In this document: positions 1-11,700 of the stretch, piece after piece | Position numbering within the stretch: position 1 is the first letter of the stretch | Layout of the letters: each line of letters opens with the position of its first letter | Assembly: GCA_014526335.1 (NCBI GenBank) | Contig: JACTAT010000010.1 | Location: forward strand, 1,398,330 to 1,462,329 | Direction: 5' to 3' | DNA length: 64,000 bases | Source of the DNA: Chrysaora quinquecirrha | Lineage: Eukaryota > Cnidaria > Scyphozoa > Semaeostomeae > Pelagiidae | Translations under genes and position numbers: made by a program | Notes under the pieces: generated by a model | Told to the model about the DNA's origin: nothing | Seen by the model: only the letters and a program-made list of their open reading frames with translations | The model's database searches: none

Positions 1-696
1 TATGTAGTTGGCAAATCTTTAGTTACATTTAAGTCTACTGCCATTGTTACCATGTTCCTAGAGAGTTCTGTTGGGGTTTGTTGCTGTTAAGCGGCAATTC
101 ACTCGTCGAAAAAGCGTACAAGATTTCCGTTAAAATAAAGGATTTCCAAGGGATTTCACTTCAAACAATAGGATTTTCAGCAAAAGTGTAAGAGATTTCT
201 AAGGCGTGAATTGCCCTTAGACTTCTCTATAATCCAACCTTTCATTTTAAGAATTGTACATTGACAAAAATCCACATATAAGAACCTCCAAAAAACACCA
301 GTGGGATGTTTTTTTCTGCTGAGAGAGATGCCTGCTGTATAGAGGTATCATATTTTCTCCATACTGTACTGAAAATTTTTTGCAAATTGTTAAGGAAAGA
401 ATGACACTGAAGAGAAAAAAGGTTTAAGCTCAGAGCATTATTATTAAAGTTAAATTAACTATACAGGTGCGTTTTTTGGAACTTTTTCCCCTTCTGAATT
501 CGGAAGCTTACGATTCCAGAAGCCTAAAAACGTACTTAAGAGAACTTAAGAGAATGTAAAATTTTGGGACGAAAATATGTGTCAATTGTGGAGAGGTGTC
601 CTTTGTAGTAAACTGCTGTCCATTAATGGAGGATCCACTATACTTGGTTTTCCTTCTGATTAGCCAGCCTTGTTAATTTTGCTGTTTGTTTCCTAG
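1..696. other. DNAH1 intron, nothing recognised
   Basis: AT-rich sequence before the first exon acceptor (tcctag, 691-696). I see no exon, tRNA-like motif or inverted repeat. Confidence 0.5.
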
Positions 697-3600
697 GTGC
701 TTATAATGGACCTGAGAAGATAGCTTTGGGTGACAAGATAGTGGAACACACCATTGCTGTTTACAATACAATTACTACACAGGTAATGCTAATATTTACA
801 AGATCGGCATCAATTTCTATACAAAAACAACAGTCGAGACGTTTGGCTCAAAATCGAAAAGATCTTTGTTTGAGGATTGTAGTGATCTAGTGATCTACTT
901 CCAGCCACTTTCCACAGGCTTACAGCCATGTGTATTACTACCAGGTATGCAAATTAAAAGCACATCAGAAAAGCTCCCAAAGAGACTCTTCCATCCAAAG
1001 CCGTTCCCTTGCGACACAGCAAACTTAAGCTTTGGCTAAACTAGGGGACATGTCGTGTGAGTTTCCGCGGAGGCTAAACTAGGAGACATTGAGGAAACAT
1101 GTCACGCGCGACATGCCTCCTAGTTTAGCCAGGCCCTTACTCTACACCTTTTCTGGAATTGGTCAGCTGGATGAAAACAAAGACTTAAAATGAAGATTAC
1201 CATGAAAGTGCTATTAAAGAATTTATGACATGCACCGTGCAGTTCTTCTACTTTTTTGTTGAAGACAAAAGGCTGTCTCTGTCTGGTTTAGCTGTGGTTC
1301 TTTTTATTAAAAAGCCCACGTATAACTAGTGAATACTGGTATCTTAGCCTTGTGAGGCTGTTAGCCAACATTTCACTCAGAGATGTAATGTAAAATGTTT
1401 CAAAAAACAAGCTTCCTATGAGAAACTAACCCCCCCCCCTCCCCTTTTCGTGAAAATTAAGAAACTCTTTTTTGAATGGACTAAGACTTAAGAAACTTCA
1501 TCAATCTTTTTCCAGCTTCATAATCAAAATATTGTCATGTTGTTTTAGATTATCAATAAGTAATTGCCACTTTTTATATATTGTTGAAGAATTAGTGTTG
1601 TCTTGATAAGTCTTAATAAGCCAATCCTTGGGTTATTGAATTTTCTCTTGTTTGTCTTGGATAGTAATTCAATCATATGCATCTCTAATATTTTCGTTTC
1701 AGTTGCTTCCAACACCAGCCAAGAGTCACTACACCTTCAATCTTCGAGATCTGTCCAAAGTCTTTCAAGGGATTCTAATGGCAAAGGCTGACAAAATGGA
1801 AACCAAAGAAGATGTTCTCAGATTATGGTATAATATCAATTCCTCAATACCTATACCAATACCTATCCCATCTATTATTAATATCGGGTAGGCTAAAGGC
1901 AGAACCTCACCAAATTCAAACCCCGTAAACTTCAACCTAATAAACATACCTCGTGGAAAAATGCAAATCCTACCAGCTCTTGATACAGAGTAATCTGAAC
2001 TCAGAAATCTGCAGTCTAGCTAGGTATTGGTATAAGTAGTGGTATAGGTATATCGGTATAGGTATAGGTATAGGTTAAGGTTTAAGTATAGGTTTAAGTA
2101 AAGGTATACTGTAGGTATTAATATAGGTATTTGTATAGGTATTAGTAAAGGTATTGCTATAGGTATAGGTATTGGTATAGGTATTGGTATGGGTATTGGT
2201 ATAGGTGTCGTAATAGGTGTAGGTATAGGTAAAGGTATACTGTAGGTATTGATATAGGTATTGATATAGGTATTAGTAAAGGTATTGGTATAGGTATTAG
2301 TAAAGGTATTAGTAAAGGTATTGGTATAGGTATAGATATTGGTATAGGATGGTATAATGTAGGTATTGATATAGATATTGGTATAGGTTTTGGTAAAGGT
2401 ATTGGTATAGGTATAGGTAAGGTATAATGTAGGTATTGGTATAAATATTGTTACAGGTATTGATAAAGGTATTGGTGTCGTATAAGTAAATGGGAAAGGT
2501 ATAGGTGCCATATAGGCATAGGTATCGGTATAGGTATAGGTATAGGTATAGGTAAAGGAATAAGTATAGATTTAAGTAAAGGTATACTGTAGGTATTGGT
2601 ATATGTATGGGTATAGGTATAGGTATAGGTACGGCTGTTGGTATTAGTTTGTGCGTATGCATTAGGTCAAACTCTAGGGTATGGTTTCAGGTAAGATATC
2701 TATACCTCTACTTATACCGATATCACTCTCGTTCAAGGTATCACGAGAACTGCCGTACATTTCAAGACAGATTGGTAAACTCAGAAGATTGCCAGTGGTT
2801 TCAAGATGTTCTTCGTGAAAAAATTAAAACAGCTTTTGAAGTTGATTTTGAAGCAGTTCTAGCAAACGATATTTTGATTTATGGTGATTTCATGGTGCCT
2901 AATGCCGATGTCAGAGTCTATGCCGAAGTGACGGATTATAAAAAGGTAATTGTCTTTTAGTTTGCACAAAACTTCAAAATTGCGAAAAGTAGTGGACACT
3001 CCTTAGAGAATAAACATTAGAAGCAATTTAAAGTGGCGGAATTTATACCATATGCGGGTGGCAAAGCACAAATAAAATATTTTAGCTGAAATGGCATTTT
3101 TTAATGCAAATCAGCTTACAGGAAAAATGAAAACAGCTATGGAATTATGAGTTACAATATATATACAATTGCATACGCGACCATGTGGATCTTGTGCATA
3201 ATTAGATTGCATAATTATTCCTAATACAATTTAACGTTCTAACTTGGCCAAAACTGTTGGTTTATTGGAACGAGTTCCAGACTATAAATCAGTTTAGCGT
3301 TTGTGAAGATGAGGTGGTAACAAGTATGTTTCATGAGTGGAATCGGTTCATTTGTGAATTCCTTTGATAAGGAGTAGCCTCGATAGACTTTGGTTTCCAC
3401 ACTGGAGATCACTCCTGTGCATTTGAGGTTGAACTGAATTGTATTACAATGCTGTTTTTCCTATAGATGCAAGATATACTTGGTGAATACCTAGAAGATT
3501 ACAACCAGGTCAATACAGCGCAGATGAAATTGGTTCTCTTTACTGATGCCATTCAACACATTGCTCGAATCAGTAGAATCATAAGACAGCCTCTTGGCAA

Positions 3601-5790
3601 TGCTTTGTTACTTGGTGTTGGTGGCAGTGGAAGACAGAGTTTGACAAGACTTGCAACACATATGTACGTTCAGTTACTTTTTTATTATACCCCCTGGGCA
3701 AAGCTCAATTAGCACTATTAACTACTGAGCTTTATCTCCATTGCAGGGGTTAAGGATTAATTCATTTTTTGCTATTTGATTACAGGGCCGAGTATGACTT
3801 GTTCCAGATAGAGCTGTCTAAGAATTACGGACTGACGGACTGGCGAGATGATATCAAAAGAGTACTTATGAAAGCTGGTCTGGAAAATACACCAGTTGTC
3901 TTCTTATTCTCAGACACTCAGGTAAGAAAAAGCCTTCTCGTTTCTTGAAAAGATTAAATCATTTATTCTCTTTAATCAGAGATAAATCACATTACAGAGT
4001 AACCACTGAATGATCACAGAGTTTCAGTCACTATAGGCAGTAGTATGGCTGTTTACTGGCACTATCACAATCACAAGCAAAGAGTTATCACAGAGTAATC
4101 ACAGAGTGATCACATAGTAATCACAATCACAGAGTAATCACAGTCACAGCATTCTTATTGCCACGTCTTCTGCCAGGAAACTGTCAGACAACTGCCTATA
4201 CTTAATCGTTAATGACTCAAAGACACAATCTCTAATGACTGTTTTCACGTGATTTTAAGGATGAGAAAATGAATGCGCCACCCTCGCAGTGTAATACCAA
4301 TTTTATCGGTCTTTTCAGTTTAATCATGCCCCAAAAGCTCGACTACCAAAATCAATTTGAGTAAAACTATGTTGTCGCAAATTCTAGATCAATAAGGTGC
4401 TGAGCTTTCTTCAGCACGATACATATTTATATATATTTTTCATGACTGGCAAACACTAGAATAGATTTTTCACGGGTTGCATGCCACAATAGATACGAAC
4501 CTGGACTGCATGATCAGAGAGCCGACGACGTTTCTACTTAGCTATAGCTAGAGTTCAGTAAAATAACCGAGTAACTCTCCAAGTCATATAGCCAAAGGCT
4601 CTTCTCTAGGTTTGGCTTTGTGTTTCGGCTATGTTGAGCCTTCATCAGTACCATTCATAGTTGTATAGATTTATCATGACTGGAAATCGATAATTGACTA
4701 TGTTTGAACCATATATCTTATATAAGTTTTTTAGAATGTTCCATTTAAGTGGCCGTTAAGGAATTTAACTGTATTCATATAAAACTGTTGTATTTCTAGA
4801 TAAAAAGTGAATCATTCCTTGAAGACATCAATGGAATACTAAATTCAGGAGATGTTCCTAATATATACGCATTAGATGAGCTGGACAACATCTACACTGC
4901 AATGAAACCTGTTGTATTAGATGAAGGAATGCAACCAACGAAAGCTAATCTATTTTCAACGTATACGAAAAGAGTCAGAACCAATATTCATCTTGTCATC
5001 TGCATGAGGTAAAAAAATACTTCAATTTAAATTCAACAGCAAACAGCATAAATTTCCCAAGCATTGATACCTGTATTGAATGTAATTTAACCTCAGTTAA
5101 GTTACCAACGCTCTCTTTTTTATAAGTAACTTTACTCGGAGCCAGCCCTCAAAATTGCTTAAAATGTGTGAGATTTCAGCCCTTACAGTCGCTTATAGGT
5201 TGATTAAGTCTAAGCACTTTTGCCTTAGAACTTTGTTCTTTTCGTTATAAAAAGTCAAAGTCTGGCACTTTTTCTGCTTTGCAAGATTGATGTGGAAATA
5301 TGGATGACACGATTTGGACTAAAAAGTTTTGGCTAAAGCAACAGACTCCTTGTTTTACAGCTGCTTACAAATTTTTCACTTACGCCTTGTGTTGCTTAAC
5401 ATTGCTTTGATGCCAATACTAGTCTCTTATTAATCGGTTGCTTATTATTAAGTGACTGAGTAATAACAAGGTTAGTTTTGCAAGACAGTGACTGAGATTT
5501 TCTCAACAAGACAGATTGGAATAATCAAATGGAGGCCCCTAATAAGCTCGACCTTTCAGGGGAATTTTGAGAGAATAAAAACCCCCGCTTTCTTTGCACT
5601 GAACAGTACTTTAGTGATTTAGACAATCAAAGATTTTTATTATTGAAAGAATATTTCAAAACTCTCTATTATACTTTTCAGCCCCATTGGTGAAGTATTC
5701 CGGTCTCGACTTCGACAATTTCCATCATTGGTGACATGCTGTACAATCGATTGGTTTTCTGAATGGCCTGATGAAGCTCTCAAATCAGTT
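697..5790 (+). CDS. DNAH1: DNAH1 exons covering the end of AAA3 and AAA4
   Basis: Seven exons. The first three (697-782, 1703-1827, 2738-2945) hold the C-terminal helical part of AAA3, including [12 protein letters not shown] and the RLWYHE junction formed across the 1827/2738 splice. Exons 3467-3663 and 3786-3921 hold AAA4, with the Walker A loop GVGGSGRQS, which has Arg where many P-loops have Lys, as is usual in this dynein group. Exon 4800-5008 gives [19 protein letters not shown] and exon 5682-5790 gives [17 protein letters not shown] and TCCTIDWF. The last exon has no donor. At 5790, on a codon boundary after ...EALKSV, the sequence turns into a tRNA-like SINE, and that frame meets TGA at 5830-5832. 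The rest of AAA4 (about 53 codons up to SYLELL) is not found before the next exon at 6881. Confidence 0.9.
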
Positions 5791-8700
5791 TGGTGTGGCC
5801 GAGTAGTCAAGGTGTTCGGCTCACGATCGTGAGGTCGTGGGTTCGAATCTCGTCTGGACCACTTTCTACAAGCCTATAGTCAACTCAGCTGTCCATCCTT
5901 CCGAGGTCGGTAAATAAGTACCCAGGGTATTCGTTCTAGAATATCAGTCTGGGGGCACAAGCTGCAGGTCCACATCAGCTGCATAGCTGCCAGAACCCGC
6001 AACCTGCCTTAACAAATCAATATTGCTTGCTTGCTTGCTTGCATTTTGCAGCGACAAGCAAACAATGATTTCGACTTTAAGAAGATTGTGCCATACGTCT
6101 TGCTTATTTTTGTTTTTCAAACAATGTTTTTGATGTAGTCAAACGTCCAAACATTGTTTGATAAGCAAATTTCAAATGTTTGACAATGTTTTTTCTTTTC
6201 CTCGCTTCAAAAAACATTGCTCGTTCAAAACTTTTTTTGCTTCGTGAAGCAAACAATGTTTTCGACTTTCAAAAAGATTGTGCCATACGTCTTGCTTATT
6301 TTTGCTTTTCAAATAATGTTTTTGATGTAGTCAAACGTCCAAACATTGTTTGATAAGCAAATTTCAAATGTTTGGCAAACAATGTTTTATCTTTTCCTCG
6401 CTTCAAAAAACATTGCTCGTTCAAAACTTTTTTTGCTTCGTGAAGCAAACAATGTTTTCGACTTTCAAAAAGATTGTGCCATACGTCTTGCTTATTTTTG
6501 CCTTATAAACAATGTTTTTGATGTAGTCAAACGTCCAAACATTGTTTGATAAGCAAATTTCAAATGTTTGGCAAACAATTTTTTATCTTTTCCTCGCTTC
6601 AAAAAACATTGCTCGTTCAAAACTTTTTTTGCTTCGTGAAGCAAACAATGTTTTCGACTTTCAAAAAGATTGTGCCATACGTCTTGCTTATTTTTGCTTT
6701 ATAAACAATGTTTTTGATGTAGTCAAACGTCCAAACATTGTTTGATAAGCAAATTTCAAATGTTTGGCAAACAATGTTTTATCTTTCGGCATGAGCCCTA
6801 CAAACGCAACATCCTCTTTATTTCATTTAATACATATCTTCTTGCTGATGTTATTATTTCGTAAACTTGTTTTTTCATAGTTACCTCGAGCTTTTGGGAA
6901 CATTTAACAAGGTTCTTGGTTTGAAGAAATCTGAGATTCAAGGAGCAAGAAACAGAACAAAAACAGGTTTAGACAAAGTAAGGAATTGCTTGATTTCTTG
7001 GTTCCCTTGATACCTTCTTCGAATCATTGTAAAACCAATTACTTGAGCCCAGGGGCGCCAGAGGCAGGGGGCATTGGAGGCGATTGTCCCCTTGCCCTCC
7101 AAAAGTTGTAAAATTCTTTGATTTTCCTATTGTTTTGTCCTGACTTTGTTGCTGCTACCTCCGCTGCCTGGTGCCCCGATACCTTGCTTCCGGCGCCTCT
7201 TGTTATGTCTCGTTGTAACTTTGCTGATTTCTGATGCCTAAATTTTCTGCATTTCCTAATAAATATTTAAAATTTTATGCCTAATTTTATCCCTCCCCCG
7301 ACCAACACTTTCTTTCCTTTCAAGATAAGTCTGTTCTTTCACTGAGTGATCTGGAACACTGGCTAGGATTCCTAACAACTCTTTTCACATCTTTGCAACA
7401 CTAAAAACTTGACTACAATACAAAGACCTGTTTCCAGTAGCTCTAACTTTAAATGACTTGTGTGCATTCTTATCGTGCTAAAAGGATACTTGGGCTTTTT
7501 GCTTTGCAGTTGCTCAGCACTCAACAAGAAGTCACAAAATTGCAAGAAGAACTTGGAAGTATGCAACCGTTGCTTGCACAAGCAGCAAAAGAGACTCAAG
7601 ATACCATGGAACAAATCGCTAAAGATTCGGTATGCTCTCTTTTATTACTTTTGCACTCCTTTTATCGAATTTCAACGTTGCCAACAAGTGAAATTAAGTT
7701 TAGTTAAGTAAGGTTAAAGGCATTTTTCACTTAAATTAGTTAAGTTAAGTTCTGTTAAGTTGAGTTAAGTTAAGTTAAGTTGATGTTCAGTTCAGTTCAA
7801 TTAGATTATGAGTAAGATAAGTAAAATTCATAAGTTACGTTGAGTAAAATAAAATGAAGTAAAGTAAAATGACGTGAAGTTAATTAAAGTAAAGTAAAGT
7901 AAAGTAAAATGAAGAAAGGTAAAGTTAATCTAAGTTAAGTTGAGTTAAGTAAAGTAAAGTTAAGTCAAGTTAAGTTACGTAAAGTTAAGTTAAGTAAAGT
8001 AAAGTAAAATAAAGTGAAGTGAAGTAAAGTAAAGTAAACTAACGTAAAGTAAAGTTGAGTTGAGTTGAGTTGAGTTGAGTTGAGTTAAGTTAAGTTGAGT
8101 AAGTTAAGCGTGGTAAAGTGAGGTAATGTTAAAGCCTGGATTCCATGCAACCTAGAGTGGCTGTGCCAGTGCTGAGACAGTGCCGTGAGGTTTTTAATTT
8201 TAATGGAAACACTTCGTTACGGTGGCTCTACCGTGGCTGGTCAGTTGCTCTACGGCGGTAGTGCCAAAAACTTTCCCGGCCCTTATTATGACGCTTCTTC
8301 CACCAAGAGATTTTAACGGAAACATGTGGCGCACGGCAACGGCAGTCGGCTGTTGGCAACACTTTCTCAACGCTGGTACAGCCATGTCTCAGCACTTGCA
8401 CAGCCACTCATGGCTACATGGAAGCCAGGCTGTATGGTTAAGTTAAGTTAAATTAAGTTAAGTTAAGTTAAGTAAAGTATAGCTGATCTCAGTTGCGAGA
8501 CGAAAGTTGAGAAATATAATTCACAGTATTTGCAACACTCAAATCCTCTCATATTTGTTTACCGTTATTTTATTACATGCTAGGTGATAGCAAATGAAAC
8601 GAAAGAGATCGTATCAAAAGAAGAACAAGAAGCGACAAAGAAAGCTGAAGAAACACAAGAGATAGCTGATGATGCACAAAGAGATTTAAATGAAGCCTTG

Positions 8701-11700
8701 CCTGCTCTTGTAAGTCGATTCACTCATACTAAAATGCCTTACTGTTTTGAACTACACGTTTTTTTTATAAGAAACCGGTTTATAAGAAACCTAGAACTAG
8801 ACACCCAAAAAGTTAAGAAACTTTTAGAACTACGAGGAAGGAGTTAAGAAACTTTAGAAATTTTTGTGTCAGTTTTCCAACATACTGATTTCACATTTGT
8901 TGAGGTAGTAATTAGTTCTTAAGCATTCCCTTGCGATTTCTCGCACCACTATGGTTACTTCTGTGCAATTTCTCGCACCTGTCAGCAATTCTGTATCCAA
9001 CAAAAGGTTTTTTGTCGTTTTTACTGCAATTTATTTCCATTTAATTAAGAAACTAGCATGAAAAAACTTTCATTGTACATCCTTTTTAAAAAAAATGGAA
9101 ATAGGAAGCGATTTAAGACACTAAAGACACTGGACACACTGACAGCGATTTAAGACACTGACATTAAAGATCGTAAACTTCTTCCATAAGTTTCTAGTAA
9201 AGAAACCTCTAGTAGGTGCTGTAGTATAAGGTGCTGGGGCGTCGTGGTGTAGTCCAGCTGACTCGTGGTGTCAGAAGCTCAGTGTGGTCAGGGTTCGAGC
9301 CCAGCCACGGTAGCGTCACAGCCAGGGTCGAGGTCTCGATTAGTTAACCTACTACTGAGATCCTAGCGACTGGCGCTAAAACACCATTTCACCTTCACCT
9401 TAGTAGAGTTTCTTATAACCTGGATTCGCATATATTGAATTCAGCGTTCTTTTCTTTTCTTACCTCCGCACCATAGGAAGCTGCATTGGCAAGTCTAAAA
9501 TCGTTAAACAGAAATGACGTAGTCGAGGTAAGATTTTCTTTGATTCGTTTTTCTATAGCATAAGATTTCAAGTCAAATTTTGGTTCAAATTTTCAGCTGT
9601 GTGTTTCTCTATTTATTTTTAAGTTTTTTTTATTTAAAAGGTGCGAACTATGCAACGGCCTCCTCCTGGTGTAAAAATGGTGATCGAGGCTGTATGTATT
9701 ATGAAAGGGCTCAAGCCTAAGAAAGTAGCAGGAGAAAAGGTAGAATTACATAAATTTACAATGTTTTTTCAGTTTCTTCTTCAGTTTATTAATTTGAAAT
9801 AAACATATATATCACTGCATACAAATGTTTTTTTTCTGATGCACTGGGCGGTCGGTGGCTGTGTCCGTATAAGACCATCTAATGTTTGATCATCGGCAAC
9901 AACAAACTCCAGACGTTCTGGACATTAAGTAATCTGGGGTTGTCCCTCATAGCTTCTTGGTCTGTATCTAACATACTCAGTTAGATTGGTGGCCTGTGTC
10001 TGTCGTCATAGGAGCAAGTTGGGTGATCATTCACAGACCTAATTGCTAAAAACCGAAAACGGTTGGAGTTTGGTGGAGAAAATCCTGTTTTTAGCCGGGC
10101 CTGTGTAGAAGGCATGCCAGAAAGTCATGCCCATTAACTAAACTTATTACCTTCCTCCCACTCTTTTGGGAACAGCTTTTAACAACAACATACAGCTGTT
10201 TCCTCGGAGTACTATGAAGCAAACAGCTACCTGTTGCTGTGGTTGTTCGGGTTCTTGTTGGTTGTTGTTTGGGAATAATACGATTAATAATAATAAGTCT
10301 ACCCATTAACTAACTAGCATTGGAAACCAAGGAGAAACTTCACAAAAATGAATAGTAAGGATACTAAATGGCTTAGTTGCTCATACTGCAGTGAGTGATG
10401 TGAGCCTTGGAACACAGTAACTTATTAAACAGAGTAGCTATTAGTAGTCGTTCATCTTTGTGATGATAAGAAGTCTAATACCTTTACTTGCTGAATGTTT
10501 TATGATATTGATATGCTTGCTCGTAGCCTGGTACAAGAGTCGATGATTACTGGGAAGTAGGCAGAGGTCTGCTGCAAGATCCTGGGAAATTCTTAGATGG
10601 CTTATTTACTTACGACAAGGTAATTTTTCTGCTTCAAATATTAGGCTTCCAAATTACAGGGATGTGAAGAGCCGTGCTGAAAAGGGCTCTAAATATTGTC
10701 CTATCTTCGTAAAAGTCCTTAATGACAACAATATCAGCTTGGCAGAGCCGTACTGTAAAGGGTTCTACAGTGAAGAATGCAATATCTCCGTAAACACTTA
10801 TAAATGCAATAAAACTCCTATTGTTTAGTTTCATCTATGCGAGAAAAATCATAAAGACGACTATCTTTGTCTTCTATCCGGGTATTAGTTGCGGGCAGGG
10901 ATGTCGGAAGAAGGAGGCAAGGGAGCGATTGCCCTTGTTGCCCTCATTAAGACTGCTAAATGTTTCAATCTTCCAGTTATTATGCCGTATTTTTCAGGGT
11001 TCTGCTCTCATTTTTCCAACCTTGCTTCAGGTATACCTGGTTCAGGGGATTTAATGTACTCTTGGGCTGCAAGAAACGTATATTAAGTATTTATTCTCTG
11101 AGTAGTAAACTTTCAAAATTGCGAGATATCATATCATATCATATCATATCATATCATATCATATCATTTTTATTTGTAGAATACAAAAAATCTATTAAAA
11201 TTACAAGAAATCTAAAAATGTAGAAAAATGCGTATTCTACGCGACCTAAGAAAAGCAACACTTATCTAGAGGGGTGTCGCCCTGGTTGAGGGTAAACGTG
11301 GGTTGATAGGTTTTTAGTACTTTCTATTTATTGTTGAATAATAAGAATAACACAGGTGAAACAAGCTTTAATATATGTACAGAGATGCTTCCATTGTTTT
11401 TCTCGCAATTATAAAGTATTTACCTCTTTTGCAAAATATTAGAAAGGATTTCCACCTAAAAAGACTCCACCACATCACGCCAAATTTCCCAAGTTGTGAT
11501 GAAGAAATCCATAATGTAAACGTTGAGACTTATTTGTGTGAATTTTAAGAGCTCCAAATGAATGAAGTTGTATTTTAGTTAATTTAAGTTGTGTTTAATT
11601 TCTAGGACAACATCGGAGATTCTGTAATTCAGAAAATCCAACCATACATTGACAGTGAAGATTTCCAACCTGCTGCCATTCAAAAGGTTACTTTTTTCAT

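Noticed and set aside
2020..2662. Long minus-strand open frames rich in Ile, Tyr and Thr
   Set aside because: Read-through of the GGTATA minisatellite.
6346..6745. Two near-identical 67-codon frames, looking like a small gene family
   Set aside because: They are successive units of the 196-bp tandem array.
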